NCBI GenBank assembly: GCA_934630735.1 | Contig: CAKTWK010000008.1 | Span: forward strand, 1 to 64,000 | Reading direction: 5' to 3' | Length of the DNA stretch: 64,000 nt | Source: an uncultured Collinsella sp. | GTDB taxonomy: Bacteria; Actinomycetota; Coriobacteriia; Coriobacteriales; Coriobacteriaceae | Shown: piece after piece, positions 26,391-35,733 of the stretch | How the letters are laid out: each line of letters starts with the position of its first letter | Position numbering within the stretch: position 1 is the stretch's first letter | Made by a program: the position numbers and the translations under genes | The notes under the pieces: model-generated | Database searches by the model: none | What the model saw: the letters and a program-made list of their open reading frames with translations, nothing else | What the model was told of the DNA's origin: nothing

Positions 26391-27467
26391 ATGGCATTCG
26401 ATCCCATTCAAGAGGATTGCCATCGCCTCGTTCTTGAGGCCTTGCGCCGCGACAATATCCCGCTCACCGACGGTGCCGCCGTAGAGCGTCTGATGGAACA
26501 ATTCACCCGCAACCCCGCGCCGCTCATCGTGCACGACCGCGACCGCGCCGGACATCTGATTGCCAAGGTGGTCGAGGCTGTCGACTATCGCATTCCCTTT
26601 ATCCCTGACGATACCCAGGCAGAGCAAGAAGAGACCGCAGCCGAGAACATGCTCCGCGAGGCAGCCGAGCTCGATCCGGCCAACTGGGATGCCCAGCGCA
26701 TGCTATGCGCCCTCACCGCCAACTCCAACGAGGAGTACGTACAGTACTTAGTATCCAAGTGCGATGAAGTCGAGCACGACCTGGCACTCAAGATCGCCTC
26801 GGCGCAGGACCCCTATGAGCGCGAGGCCGCAGGCGACCTCATGCGCCGCCCCTACCTGCGCTGGCTTGCCGCTCTTGCATCGCGCGCCCTCATTAGCGGA
26901 CGTTATCGCATGTCGTTGGAGGCAGCGAATCGCAGCTTGGACTTTGCGCCCAACGACCCCGCCGGCGTCCGCCACACCGCGATGCTCGCCATGGCAAAGC
27001 TCGAATACCCCGCCGAGGAGCTCAAGCGATTTCGCTCTGCCCACTCCGTACCCTATCTCGCCAACACGCCGCTGCGCCGCCGCCCCAAGGACGCGGAGCG
27101 CGACTTGGACCCGTGGACGCTCATTGCGCTGATGAGCGCTGCCTGGCGCGAGCTGGACTACGAGGGCGCCGAGCACTACCTGCGTATCCTTGCGCACTCG
27201 TGCCCGCACGCGGCCGAGGCGCTCTACTTTCAAACCGAGTTTCCCGATGGCGTCTATGCCCGCGTCAACGTGGGTCCTGGCTCCACCGACGAGCTCGTCC
27301 TTGCACTGTCCGAGGCGACGCCGGTACTGCAGGAGGGCCTGGGCGCTCCCGACAACGCCAGCTTTGCCGCCTGGGTCGCCACCAACGACATCGTGCGCTC
27401 CCAGATCGACGAGCGCATCCTGCGGGCGGCCGAGCAAGGCCTGCCGTTTAAGGGAGGAGACCTCTAA
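26391..27467 (+). CDS. helical-repeat (TPR-like) cytoplasmic protein
   Basis: 358 residues from ATG 26,391 (AAAGGAGG upstream). It is mostly alpha-helical with TPR-like pairs, for example AENMLREAAELDPANWDAQR, YRMSLEAANRSLDFAPNDPA and YEGAEHYLRILAHSCPHAAE. No signal peptide or catalytic motif is visible. It resembles uncharacterised tetratricopeptide/ST7-like proteins. It overlaps the next gene by one base (TAATG), so the two are translationally coupled, and the product probably acts with its neighbour, which has similar composition. Function unknown; protein scaffolding is an inference. Confidence 0.75.
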   Translation: MAFDPIQEDCHRLVLEALRRDNIPLTDGAAVERLMEQFTRNPAPLIVHDRDRAGHLIAKVVEAVDYRIPFIPDDTQAEQEETAAENMLREAAELDPANWDAQRMLCALTANSNEEYVQYLVSKCDEVEHDLALKIASAQDPYEREAAGDLMRRPYLRWLAALASRALISGRYRMSLEAANRSLDFAPNDPAGVRHTAMLAMAKLEYPAEELKRFRSAHSVPYLANTPLRRRPKDAERDLDPWTLIALMSAAWRELDYEGAEHYLRILAHSCPHAAEALYFQTEFPDGVYARVNVGPGSTDELVLALSEATPVLQEGLGAPDNASFAAWVATNDIVRSQIDERILRAAEQGLPFKGGDL

Positions 27468-28510
27468 TGGATCCGAGCGTCTACATCCCCGCCTACTTGG
27501 AGCGCACCTATCTGGCGTCGCACCCCGAGCTCACCGATGCAGCACGCGAGCTTGTCCATAACGACATCAGCGCGAATCCTCACAAGTATGCGCAGACCGA
27601 GCATGCCCAGGCGCTGCTGTCCTATGCCGGTGTTCATCGTCACCTGCTCGACGAGCTCCATCGCATCGAGGACATGGGCAGCGACGAGGAGTTCGAGCAG
27701 ACGCGCAATCGCCTGTTCGACGACATGCGCGATGAGCTGCTCAAGATCGTCCGCGTCGATGCACTGGCCGTCGATGCCCAACTGCTCGCCATCATTTTGG
27801 CGGACACGCCCGTCGACGCCTGTCTGGGCGACCTGATGAAGCTCGAGGCGACCACGGCCGATTACCTGCAGCGAAGCGTGCCCGGGTTCGACATGGAGGC
27901 CCCGCACTACTGGGCCAACAAGGTGCTGGCAGACGGCGTGACGGCGGCCGATCTCACCATAAGCGAGCCGGCGCTTATCGGGTGGCTCCACACGCTCGAG
28001 GCCATCTCGCAGCTGTGCATGGCGAGCGCCCGCTACCGTGCTGCCGCCAACTATGCTCGCCGCGTTCTTAAGGCGGAAGGCTATCCCACCCGAGCTGCCG
28101 GCACCGTGTTGCTCGCCCTCGCTCGCCTGGAAGACCAGAACGGCTTTTTTGCCCTGGCTCACCAGCTCGAGGAACAGGTGGGGGCCGATGCACTCGAGAA
28201 CTCCCCCTGGTACCTGCTCGCCCGCACGATCCTCTTGTTCAAAACGAACAAGATGCGTCCGGCGGTGCGTGCACTGCGTGAGTTCGCTAACCGCTGCGAG
28301 GGCGGTGCGTTCTTCTTACTGAATCCCATGTACCAGACACCGTACCTTCCCTGCCGGCCCGAGCCACGCGATCCCTGGGATCTTTCGCACCAGGCCGTTT
28401 GGGAAGCGGACGGTATTATCTCGGACACTCCCGACTTTGCCCCCTGGGCCAATGCCTGCGAAGACGTGTCGCAGCTTGCCCAGGAATTTGCGCGCCGCTA
28501 CGGATTTTAG
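27467..28510 (+). CDS. helical-repeat protein, partner of preceding gene
   Basis: 347 residues. Its start overlaps the previous stop in TAATG. It is rich in helices with TPR-like stretches (ASARYRAAANYARRVLKAEG, LARTILLFKTNKMRPAVRAL). The C-terminal part contains an unusual proline/tyrosine segment, NPMYQTPYLPCRPEPRDPWD. No enzymatic motif, membrane segment or export signal is visible. Similar length and style to the upstream protein suggest an ancient duplication or a two-component complex. It is 45 bp before the murT-gatD fusion and may be in the same transcript. Confidence 0.7.
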   Translation: MDPSVYIPAYLERTYLASHPELTDAARELVHNDISANPHKYAQTEHAQALLSYAGVHRHLLDELHRIEDMGSDEEFEQTRNRLFDDMRDELLKIVRVDALAVDAQLLAIILADTPVDACLGDLMKLEATTADYLQRSVPGFDMEAPHYWANKVLADGVTAADLTISEPALIGWLHTLEAISQLCMASARYRAAANYARRVLKAEGYPTRAAGTVLLALARLEDQNGFFALAHQLEEQVGADALENSPWYLLARTILLFKTNKMRPAVRALREFANRCEGGAFFLLNPMYQTPYLPCRPEPRDPWDLSHQAVWEADGIISDTPDFAPWANACEDVSQLAQEFARRYGF

Positions 28511-28555
28511 TGACGCACTCGACCCGACCATGTCGTTTACGTTAGGAACGGTTTC

Positions 28556-30733
28556 ATGAATCTCCGCTCATCTCTTGCCTGCACCTCGAGCGATATCGCT
28601 CGCTGGGGACTGCGCTCCGTCCTCAAGCGCCAGGGCGGCGTGCTTCCCGGACGCATCGCCATGAAAATCAACCCCTATCTGCTGAGCGACCTGGCGAGTC
28701 TTGTCGACCGCAGCGTGGTGATTACCGGCACCAACGGTAAGACCACCACTTCGAACCTGATCGCCGACGCCGTTGCCGCCAGCGGCGCCACCGTGGTATG
28801 CAACCGCGCCGGCAACAACATGGAGCCGGGCGTGGTGGGCGCCCTGCTCGAGGCGCGCAGCGGCCTCAAGCGTGCCGGCAACGGCAAGCGCGTGGGCGTT
28901 TTTGAATGCGATGAGCTCTACACGGTGCGCGTCCTGCCCAAGCTCAAGCCGGCGTACTTCGTGCTGCTCAACCTGTTCCGTGACCAGCTGGATCGCTATG
29001 GCGAGATCGATCACACCCAGGAGGTCATCGCCCACGCGTTGGAGCTTTCGCCGGCAACGACACTCATCTATAACGCCGACGACCCGCTGTGCGCCTCGAT
29101 TGCCGCGCGCGTTCCCAACGCGAGTATTGCCTTTGGCATCGATGGCGCCACCAACACCGAGTCTGACCGCATTAGCGACTCGCGCTTTTGCTCGCAGTGC
29201 AACGCCCCGTTGGAGTACGACTACGTACAGTATGGTCAACTCGGCGCCTACCATTGCCCCTCGTGCGGTTGGGCACGCCCCGCACTGGTCCGCCGCGTAA
29301 CGAATGTGGAGCTCAGTCGCGATGGCTATGGTTTTGACCTGGTGTTTGGATCTGATTCCAACGCGCCAGCCGCGCACATCGCCACGCGCTACAACGGCCT
29401 GTACATGGTCTACAACGTTGCCGCCGCATTCTTTGCCGCACATGAGTTAGGCGTGGATACGGCGCACTTGCAGCCCACGCTCGATGCCTACGTGCCTGCC
29501 GGCGGACGCATGGGCCGCTGGGATATTGCCAGTCGCGCCGTCGAGGCAAACCTGGCCAAGAATCCCGTGGGCTTCGATCGACAGATCCAGTCCATTAAGA
29601 CGGCAGGCGGCAGGCTCTGCGCTTTCTTCCTGAACGACAACAGTGCCGACGGCCACGATGTCTCCTGGATCTACGACGTCGACTTCGAGCGCATCGCCGA
29701 TACCCCAGGGCTTGTCGCCTTTGCCGGCGGCACGCGTGCACACGATATGCAGGTGCGTCTCAAGTACGCCGGCATCAATGCCGCCATTATCTCGGACGTC
29801 GCGCAGGCAATTGGCGCCGTGGCAGACGAGGCCGCCGATGACACCTTCTACGCCGTCGCTAACTACACGGCCTTCCCGCCGTTAGTCAAGGAGCTCGACG
29901 GGCTTAAAGACGACGATGCAAGCTCGATTGTCTCCCACGCCGTAACGCGCGCCGATGGTAGCGCTGTCCCCACCGATATTGCGCCGGTCGAGCTTTCGCG
30001 CCCGTTGCGCATCGTCTACCTGTATCCCGATGCGCTCAACCTCTACGCCGACGGCGGCAACGTTATCGCGCTCGAACGCCGCTGCGCCTGGCGCGGCATT
30101 CCCGTGCGTGTGGACGAAGTCCACATGGGCGAGACGCTCGACCTGACCGATGCCGATATCGTCATGATGGGTGGCGGCTCCGACCGCGACCAGCTAGCCG
30201 TGGCACACGAGCTGCTCGCCCAAAAAGACAAGGTCGCGGCCTATGTTGAGGATGGCGGCTCGCTGCTTGCCATCTGCGGCGGCTATCAGCTGCTCGGCCG
30301 TTCGTACTATATGGGCGAGGATCGCATCGAGGGTCTGGGGGTCATTGCCGCCGAAACCGTACGCGGCTCCGACCGCCTGATCGGCAACGTAGCCGTCAAG
30401 ACCGACCTGGCGCCCGAGCCCTTTGTGGGATTCGAGAACCACGGCGGCCGCACCCTGCTCGATACAGCGGCCACGCCGCTCGGAACGTCCGTCGTCACGG
30501 GCACCGGCAACAACGGCGACGATGGCTTTGAGGGCCTCGTCTACAAGGGCGTGATCGGCACGTACCTGCACGGGCCGGCGCTGCCCAAAAACCCCGAACT
30601 CGCCGACTGGCTGATCGCACACGCCCTCGAGCGCCGCGGCGATGCGCAGGCCACAGCCCTGCTGCCGCTCAAGCCCCTCGACGACACCTACGAGCACGCC
30701 GCCCACGACGCCGCCATGAAGCTCCTCCCCTAA
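28556..30733 (+). CDS. murT-gatD: MurT-GatD fusion: lipid II isoglutaminyl synthase
   Basis: One 725-residue polypeptide joins what are usually two proteins. Residues 1-470 are MurT: Mur ligase P-loop VITGTNGKTTTSN (54-66), a zinc-ribbon-like insertion with CSQC and CPSC (about 211-237), and the DUF1727 tail with LNDNSADGHDVSWIYDVDFE. Residues 484-725 are GatD, a CobQ-like glutaminase: Cys574 in LLAICGGYQLLG and His672 in GVIGTYLHGPAL. The complex amidates the D-glutamate of lipid II. ATG 28,556 follows GTTAGGAACGG. Both active sites look intact. The fusion would fix 1:1 stoichiometry. Confidence 0.9.
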   Translation: MNLRSSLACTSSDIARWGLRSVLKRQGGVLPGRIAMKINPYLLSDLASLVDRSVVITGTNGKTTTSNLIADAVAASGATVVCNRAGNNMEPGVVGALLEARSGLKRAGNGKRVGVFECDELYTVRVLPKLKPAYFVLLNLFRDQLDRYGEIDHTQEVIAHALELSPATTLIYNADDPLCASIAARVPNASIAFGIDGATNTESDRISDSRFCSQCNAPLEYDYVQYGQLGAYHCPSCGWARPALVRRVTNVELSRDGYGFDLVFGSDSNAPAAHIATRYNGLYMVYNVAAAFFAAHELGVDTAHLQPTLDAYVPAGGRMGRWDIASRAVEANLAKNPVGFDRQIQSIKTAGGRLCAFFLNDNSADGHDVSWIYDVDFERIADTPGLVAFAGGTRAHDMQVRLKYAGINAAIISDVAQAIGAVADEAADDTFYAVANYTAFPPLVKELDGLKDDDASSIVSHAVTRADGSAVPTDIAPVELSRPLRIVYLYPDALNLYADGGNVIALERRCAWRGIPVRVDEVHMGETLDLTDADIVMMGGGSDRDQLAVAHELLAQKDKVAAYVEDGGSLLAICGGYQLLGRSYYMGEDRIEGLGVIAAETVRGSDRLIGNVAVKTDLAPEPFVGFENHGGRTLLDTAATPLGTSVVTGTGNNGDDGFEGLVYKGVIGTYLHGPALPKNPELADWLIAHALERRGDAQATALLPLKPLDDTYEHAAHDAAMKLLP

Positions 30734-30740
30734 CACCTCG

Positions 30741-30773
30741 CCACCACAAAGGGGACAGGTACCTTTGTGGTGG
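30741..30773 (+). terminator. palindromic repeat acting as terminator of murT-gatD
   Basis: CCACCACAAAGG and its complement CCTTTGTGGTGG surround GGACAGGTA, then TTTT follows on the plus strand. It begins 7 bp after the stop. It is also a member of the CAAAGGGGACAGG palindrome family scattered in this window. Confidence 0.7.
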
Positions 30774-30833
30774 TTTTCCAGTTTGCCAACGATATACGCG
30801 CCGACAAAAAAGTCTGCTATACTCTTTCCCGCT

Positions 30834-30910
30834 GTCCCCATCGTCTAGCGGCCAAGGACGCCACCCTTTCAAGGTGGATATCGCGGGTTCGAATCCCGCT
30901 GGGGGCACCA
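30834..30910 (+). tRNA. tRNA-Glu (TTC)
   Basis: A complete cloverleaf. The acceptor GTCCCCA pairs with TGGGGGC, with one T-G wobble. The D-arm region is TCGTCTAGCGGCCAAGGA. The anticodon stem CCACC/GGTGG holds the loop CTTTCAA with anticodon TTC. The T-arm is GCGGGTTCGAATCCCGC. A discriminator A and encoded CCA end the gene. A TATACT-like -10 lies about 20 bp upstream. The last 18 bases are repeated 189 bp downstream. Confidence 0.95.
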
Positions 30911-31174
30911 TTTAAACTGAGAAGCCCGTTGCCCTCGCGGTAACGGGCTTTTTGCTGCCGATATGCCGGGATTCGAACCCGACAGGGTGCAGAGCTGAGG
31001 AAACGCGTAAGCGTTTTCCAGCGCAGCACGCAAGGAGCGGAGCGACGCAGCGAAAGCGGGCGGCGCCAGCCGCACGTGGACATCCCGCTGGGGGCACCAC
31101 AGAATCTGAGAAGCCCGTTGCCCTCGCGGCGGCGGGTTTTTTGCTACCCATACGCCGGGATTCGAACCCCGAAG
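30893..31174 (+). repeat. 189-bp-offset duplication of tRNA-Glu 3' end plus terminator
   Basis: The last 18 bases of the tRNA (30,893-30,910) recur at 31,082-31,099. The following terminator core (24 identical bases, 30,917-30,940) recurs at 31,106-31,129, and a GCCGGGATTCGAACCC segment near 30,963 recurs near 31,152, all at the same 189-bp offset. The DNA between the copies (about 30,985-31,081) is GC-rich, non-coding and contains an AAACGC/GCGTTT dyad. The second copy lacks the rest of the tRNA. This looks like an attachment-site scar or slipped duplication. Confidence 0.75.
30923..30953 (+). terminator. tRNA-Glu terminator
   Basis: AAGCCCGTTGCC and GGTAACGGGCTT form a stem with one mismatch around CTCGC, then TTT. 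It begins 12 bp after the tRNA. A degenerate copy with TTTTTT lies at 31,111-31,142. Confidence 0.8.
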
Positions 31175-31205
31175 GCATAAAATCACACTGTCATCCAAGG
31201 GCCCG

Positions 31206-31422
31206 TGGGCAAAAAATAGCAAATATGAGTACTGTTACCAATTTAGTAACAGCGATTTCATGCCATCAGAAGGCAATTTGGACGCCAGACGTCCTACGGC
31301 GGAGGAATTGCAGGCGTTTATCAGCTAAGTACTTGGACATATGTTGCGTAATACTGCATCTTTTGCAAAAAGATAATGCTACAGGGCTTGTGACAGTACT
31401 CATATTTGACGTTTTTTGCCCA
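31206..31422. mobile_element. MITE-like element, 33-bp terminal inverted repeats
   Basis: The ends 31,206-31,238 and 31,390-31,422 are inverted repeats matching at 29 of 33 positions (TGGGCAAAAAA, then CAAATATGAGTACTGT). The 151-bp interior is AT-rich compared with the flanks and has no credible ORF. Size and structure fit a non-autonomous miniature transposable element. No clear target-site duplication is visible. It lies between tRNA-Glu and the glnA terminator. No transposase is present in the window. Confidence 0.65.
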
Positions 31423-31487
31423 CAGCCCCTCGCGGCATTGCCAAATCGACCATTAACCAATCTGAGCCGATTAAATAATCCACAAAA

Positions 31488-31518
31488 AGCCGGGGCCCGC
31501 GCGATGCGGACCCCGGCT
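31488..31518 (-). terminator. glnA terminator
   Basis: AGCCGGGG...CCGC pairs with GCGG...CCCCGGCT; on the minus strand it is followed by TTTTTG. It lies 30 bp past the glnA stop. Confidence 0.85.
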
Positions 31519-31547
31519 CAATACCGTGACGATATGTCAGTTACGTT

Positions 31548-33635
31548 CTACACATAGAACAGAATGTCGTCGTAGGTCGGGACCGGCCAGTAGTCGGCGG
31601 CCACGATCTCCTCCATGGCGTCCACGGCGGCGCGCAGCGTATCCATAGCGGGAACGACCTCGTGCGCGTACACGTTGGCCTGCTCCTGTCCATCGAGGGC
31701 CTCGGCCGTCTGATGCACGGCGTCGAGCGCCTTAATGGAGTCGTTGATGGCGGTGATACCGTTGCAGAGCTTGTTGAGCGTGTTCTGCTCGCACTGCATG
31801 GCAGCCTCAGCACCGGCGGCACGAATAGTCTCAAGGCCCTTAGCGACCTTGGTGGCATAGGCGGTAATGACCGGACGATAGGTACGACGCGCCTCGCGAA
31901 CCATCGTAGTAGCCTCGATGTTCATGAGCTTGTTGTACTTCTCGAGCTTGCAGTCGTAGCGGCACTGAGCCTCGGCCTTGGTCAGGACGCCCGTCTCCTC
32001 AAAGAGCGCGATAGCCTTATCGGAAACAAAGGCGGGAAGAGCGTCGGCCGTGGTCTTGTTGTTGGCGAGGCCGCGCTTCTCGGCCTCGATGGGCCACTCG
32101 TCGGAGTAACCGTCGCCGGAGAACAGGATGCGCTGGTGATCGGTCAGCACCTTCTTGCAGTACTCGAGCGCGGCGTCCTGGAACTTATCCTCGGGCGTAC
32201 CCTCGAGTGCGTCGGCGAAGGACTTGAGCGACTTGGCCACGGCAGCATCGAGCACCAGGTTGGAGTCGGAGACGTTCTGCTCGGAACCGCAGGCACGGAA
32301 CTCGAACTTGTTGCCGGTGAAGGCAAACGGGGAGGTGCGGTTGCGGTCGGTGTTGTCCTGCATCAGCTTGGGCAGGGTATCGGCGCCCAGGTCGAGCACG
32401 CCGCGCGTGGCATGGACGGAAGCCTTGCCATCGATGATCTTCTCGACGACCTCGGTAAGCTGGTCGCCCAGGAAGATGGACATAATCGCCGGAGGAGCCT
32501 CGTTGGCGCCCAGACGATGATCGTTGCCGGCCGAGGCAACGGAGGCACGCAAGAGCTCCTGATAGTTATCGACGGCCTCGATCACCGCGGTGAGGAAGAC
32601 GATGAACTGCAGGTTGTCGAGCGGAGTGTCGCCCGGGTCGAGCAGGTTCTCGGACTCGGTGCCAAGCGACCAGTTGTTGTGCTTGCCCGAACCGTTGATG
32701 CCCTCAAAGGGCTTCTCGTGCAGCAGGCAGACCAAGTCGTGGCGGGAGGCGATGAGCTTCATCTTCTCCATCATGACCAGATTCTGGTCGATGGCCTCGT
32801 TGACCTCGCCATAGACAGGGGCGAGCTCGTGCTGGCAGGGAGCGACCTCGTTGTGCTTGGTCTTGGCAGGAATGCCAAGCGCCCACAGTTCATCGTCCAG
32901 GTCCTTCATATAGGACGAGACGGTGGGGCGGATAGCGCCAAAGTAGTGCTCCTCGAGCTCCTGGCCCTTGCAGGGAGCAGCGCCAAAGAGGGTGCGGCCG
33001 GTGATGACCAGGTCCCTGCGCTTGCGGTAAGCGTCCTTCTTGATCAGGAAGTACTCCTGCTCATCGCCCACGGAAGGAACGACCTTCTTGGGGGTCTTAC
33101 CAAACAGCGCCAAAACGCGCTTGGACTCACGCGAGAGTGCGGTCATGGAACGCAGCAGCGGGGTCTTCTTGTCCAGGGCCTCGCCCGTGTAGGAGCAGAA
33201 AGCCGTGGGGATGCACAGGACATCGTCCTTAATGAATGCGGGGCTAGTGGGATCCCAAGCGGTGTAGCCACGGGCCTCGAAGGTGGCGCGCAGGCCGCCG
33301 TTGGGGAAGCTCGAGGCATCAGGCTCGCCCTGGATGAGGTTCTTGCCCGTAAACTTGGTAATGGCGGTGCCGTCGTGGTTGGGCTCGAGGAAGCTGTCGT
33401 GCTTCTCGGAAGTAATGCCCGAAAGCGGCTGGAACCAGTGCGCGTAGTGCGTCGCGCCCTTGGAGATGGCCCAGACCTTCATGGCGTGGGCAACGGCGTT
33501 GGCCACATCCAGGTCGAGCGGCTCACCGTCCTCGAGGGTTGCAGCAAGGCGCTTCCAAATGTCCTTGGGGAGGTAGTCCTTCATGACTTCCTCAGAGAAC
33601 ACCATGGTCCCGAAGCGGTCAGTAAGTTCGGCCAT
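31548..33635 (-). CDS. glnA: glutamine synthetase, type III
   Basis: 695 residues, the large GSIII (GlnN) form, far longer than GSI or GSII. It makes glutamine from glutamate, ammonia and ATP. The segments [60 protein letters not shown] and [10 protein letters not shown] are typical of the family's active site, and the C-terminal helical region ends near [16 protein letters not shown]. Start ATG 33,633-33,635 has AGGGAG upstream; the longer frame is not needed. The GCAACAT dyad at 33,721-33,741 is a possible nitrogen-responsive operator. Its own terminator follows. Confidence 0.95.
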   Translation of the reverse strand: MAELTDRFGTMVFSEEVMKDYLPKDIWKRLAATLEDGEPLDLDVANAVAHAMKVWAISKGATHYAHWFQPLSGITSEKHDSFLEPNHDGTAITKFTGKNLIQGEPDASSFPNGGLRATFEARGYTAWDPTSPAFIKDDVLCIPTAFCSYTGEALDKKTPLLRSMTALSRESKRVLALFGKTPKKVVPSVGDEQEYFLIKKDAYRKRRDLVITGRTLFGAAPCKGQELEEHYFGAIRPTVSSYMKDLDDELWALGIPAKTKHNEVAPCQHELAPVYGEVNEAIDQNLVMMEKMKLIASRHDLVCLLHEKPFEGINGSGKHNNWSLGTESENLLDPGDTPLDNLQFIVFLTAVIEAVDNYQELLRASVASAGNDHRLGANEAPPAIMSIFLGDQLTEVVEKIIDGKASVHATRGVLDLGADTLPKLMQDNTDRNRTSPFAFTGNKFEFRACGSEQNVSDSNLVLDAAVAKSLKSFADALEGTPEDKFQDAALEYCKKVLTDHQRILFSGDGYSDEWPIEAEKRGLANNKTTADALPAFVSDKAIALFEETGVLTKAEAQCRYDCKLEKYNKLMNIEATTMVREARRTYRPVITAYATKVAKGLETIRAAGAEAAMQCEQNTLNKLCNGITAINDSIKALDAVHQTAEALDGQEQANVYAHEVVPAMDTLRAAVDAMEEIVAADYWPVPTYDDILFYV

Positions 33636-33720
33636 ACGGAACTCCCTTCGTATCGGCACCGCGTGAGAAGCGGTGTTGATTACTAACGAACGAGTCATAG
33701 ATTAGGCTCGTCGTGTTTCC

Positions 33721-33741
33721 GCAACATTACCGTTATGTTGC
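33721..33741. promoter_or_regulatory. GCAACAT dyad upstream of glnA
   Basis: GCAACAT and ATGTTGC are separated by 7 bases, 86 bp upstream of the glnA start. The position and two-fold symmetry suit a nitrogen-control operator, loosely like GlnR-type sites. No regulator in the window is known to bind it. Confidence 0.45.
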
Positions 33742-33871
33742 TGTCACGAAACCAATCAATGAGGTTATCGCATCGCGGCGGCGTTGCCGCCCTCAACAGC
33801 CAATCAACTGTATAAATTGCAGACCTCTCCCCATGGTTTAAGGGTAGTCAATTTGGGATGGAGCTCTATTA

Positions 33872-33897
33872 ACTGGTATTTCGCATCAGATACCAGT
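33872..33897. promoter_or_regulatory. ACTGGTAT-N10-ATACCAGT dyad upstream of metF
   Basis: Perfect 8-bp arms about 165 bp before metF and 240 bp before glnA. It could be an operator of GntR/LacI type or a leader hairpin. The 427-bp gap (33,636-34,062) has no ORF that I would support and no SAM or cobalamin riboswitch consensus that I can recognise. Confidence 0.4.
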
Positions 33898-34062
33898 CTT
33901 TATAGCCCGTGTCAAAATGAGCCGCTCTGCTATAGGGAATGTCGATAGCAAGGCATCTTTGATTGATATCCCCCAAATAGCGAGTGAAATTCCACCGTGG
34001 CACAGTGGTGCTGTAGAATCCTTACAACACATCACCCTATCAAGTATTTAAAGGAGCACGAT

Positions 34063-34935
34063 ATGCGCGTCGACGAGCTTTTTAAGCAGGCAGCATCCCA
34101 GGGCACCGCACCCGTTTCGTTTGAGATGTTCCCGCCCAAGGGCGAGCTTACCCTCGACACGGCTCGCGAGGTGGCAGGCAATCTGTGCAAGCTTTCGCCG
34201 AGCTTTGTCTCGGTCACCTGCTCGGCCGGCGGCTCGGGCAACGGCGCCACCACCGCCCCCATCGCGCATATGATTTCGAGCGAATTCAATACGCCCTCGG
34301 TGGCACACCTTACCTGCGTGGGCCGCTCGCACGCCGACATCGCCGCCAAGATCGACGAATACCGCTCCGCCGGCGTAGAAAACATCCTGGCCCTGCGCGG
34401 TGATCTGCCCGCCGGCGCGACCGAGGACGACAAGCCCGCCTCGGACTACGCCTACGCCCGCGACCTCATCCCCGAGCTCGTCGACGCCGGCTTTTGCGTG
34501 GGCGCCGCAGCCTACCCCGAGGGTCACATTGCCTGTGAGGACCTCAACGCTTCGGTCGAATACCTCAAGCAAAAGCAAGATGCCGGCGCGAGCTTCTTTG
34601 TGACGCAGCTCTTCTTTGACAACGAGTGCTTCTACCGTTTTCGCGAGCTTGCCGACAAGGCCGGTATCACCGTGCCCATTACCGCAGGCATCATGCCGTT
34701 TATGGGCAAGTCGCAGATCAGCCGCATGGTCTTTATGTGCGGCGCATCGCTACCCTCCCCCGTCATCAAGATTCTCGCCAAGTACGAGAACGACCCCGAG
34801 AGCCTGCAGGCAGCCGGTGTAGATTATGCCGCCCGTCAGCTTTGCGACCTCAAGGAGCACGGCGCCGACGGTCTGCACCTGTACACTATGAATCGTCCTG
34901 CAATCGCCGCAACCATTATGGAGCGCTTGGGGTAA
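34063..34935 (+). CDS. metF: methylenetetrahydrofolate reductase
   Basis: 290 residues, usual bacterial length. It reduces 5,10-methylene-THF to 5-methyl-THF with an FAD cofactor. The TIM-barrel start is VSFEMFPPKGE, with the catalytic glutamate of the family, followed by SVTCSAGGSGNG, ALRGDLPAG and GASFFVTQLFFDNECFYRF. ATG 34,063 follows AAGGAGCACGAT. The stop overlaps the next ATG (TAATG), so metF, the reactivation-domain gene and metH form one operon that supplies and uses methyl-THF for methionine synthesis. Confidence 0.93.
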   Translation: MRVDELFKQAASQGTAPVSFEMFPPKGELTLDTAREVAGNLCKLSPSFVSVTCSAGGSGNGATTAPIAHMISSEFNTPSVAHLTCVGRSHADIAAKIDEYRSAGVENILALRGDLPAGATEDDKPASDYAYARDLIPELVDAGFCVGAAAYPEGHIACEDLNASVEYLKQKQDAGASFFVTQLFFDNECFYRFRELADKAGITVPITAGIMPFMGKSQISRMVFMCGASLPSPVIKILAKYENDPESLQAAGVDYAARQLCDLKEHGADGLHLYTMNRPAIAATIMERLG

Positions 34936-35723
34936 TGGAAAAACCGCACATCGATACAACCGCTGTCGAAGTGCCGGCCGACCTTGCGTCGCCGGCGCTT
35001 TATCGTATCGATGATGCCCACCATCCCCGCGTCGATCGTGCCGAGATGCTGCGCTACCTGGGCTACAGCGGTCAGCAAATTGAGCCCGAGCTGTCGCAGC
35101 GTATTGAGCTTGTCGTTGAACGTCTGGAGCTGGACATTGAGCCCCGTGGCGTGCGGCGTGTGTTTACCGTCGATGCCACGGGCGTGGACGAGCAGGGAGA
35201 GCCTTGCATTCGCCTGGTCGGCACCAACGTTGAGCTGCGTGGTCGCGACATCTATCGCCATCTCAAAGACGCCCGCCTTGCCGCGCTCATGGCATGCACC
35301 CTCGGCATGGACGCCGAGCGTCGCCTGCGCACCACGGGAGCCCAGCAGCCCCTGGAGGGAGCCGTGCTCGACGCCGCATGCTCTGCCTATGTAGAAGCCG
35401 CCGTTGAGCAGATGGACCAGCAGGTCAAGGCTGCGGCCTCCGCACACGGACTCGCCGGTAACTGGCGCTTCAGTCCCGGCTACGGCGACTGCCCGCTTAC
35501 GGCCCAGCGCTCGATCGTGAATGCGCTCAACGCCACGCGGCTCATCGGGCTTACCGTCACACCCACCAGCCTGCTCATGCCCACCAAAAGCGTGACCGCG
35601 GTGATTGGTCTGTTTGACGGCGAGGTCCACGACGCCCAGAGCCGCCCCACCTGCAATATCTGCCGCATGCGCGAGCACTGCCGCTTCCGCGCCGCCCACA
35701 CCACCTGCTATTCCAGCCATTAG
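34935..35723 (+). CDS. cobalamin-dependent methionine synthase reactivation-domain protein
   Basis: 262 residues related to the MetH activation (AdoMet-binding) domain as a stand-alone protein. Typical features are YLGYSGQQIEPELSQRIELV near the start, LGMDAERRL, LDAACSAYVEAA, GNWRFSPGYGDCPL (the signature RxSPGYGDxPL) and LLMPTKSVTAVIGL. A C-terminal cluster CNICRMREHCRF looks like a metal or Fe-S site seen in stand-alone members. It supplies reductive methylation of inactive cob(II)alamin on the neighbouring MetH, which lacks this domain. Coupled to metF by TAATG; 10 bp before metH. Confidence 0.88.
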   Translation: MEKPHIDTTAVEVPADLASPALYRIDDAHHPRVDRAEMLRYLGYSGQQIEPELSQRIELVVERLELDIEPRGVRRVFTVDATGVDEQGEPCIRLVGTNVELRGRDIYRHLKDARLAALMACTLGMDAERRLRTTGAQQPLEGAVLDAACSAYVEAAVEQMDQQVKAAASAHGLAGNWRFSPGYGDCPLTAQRSIVNALNATRLIGLTVTPTSLLMPTKSVTAVIGLFDGEVHDAQSRPTCNICRMREHCRFRAAHTTCYSSH

Positions 35724-35733
35724 GAGCTCATTG

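Noticed and set aside
31083..31174. Second tRNA gene downstream of tRNA-Glu
   Set aside because: Only the 3' end and a T-arm-like piece are present; no D-arm or anticodon arm can be folded.
33780..34062. SAM or cobalamin riboswitch before metF
   Set aside because: No recognisable conserved core (for example the B12 box) could be found; only a simple dyad.
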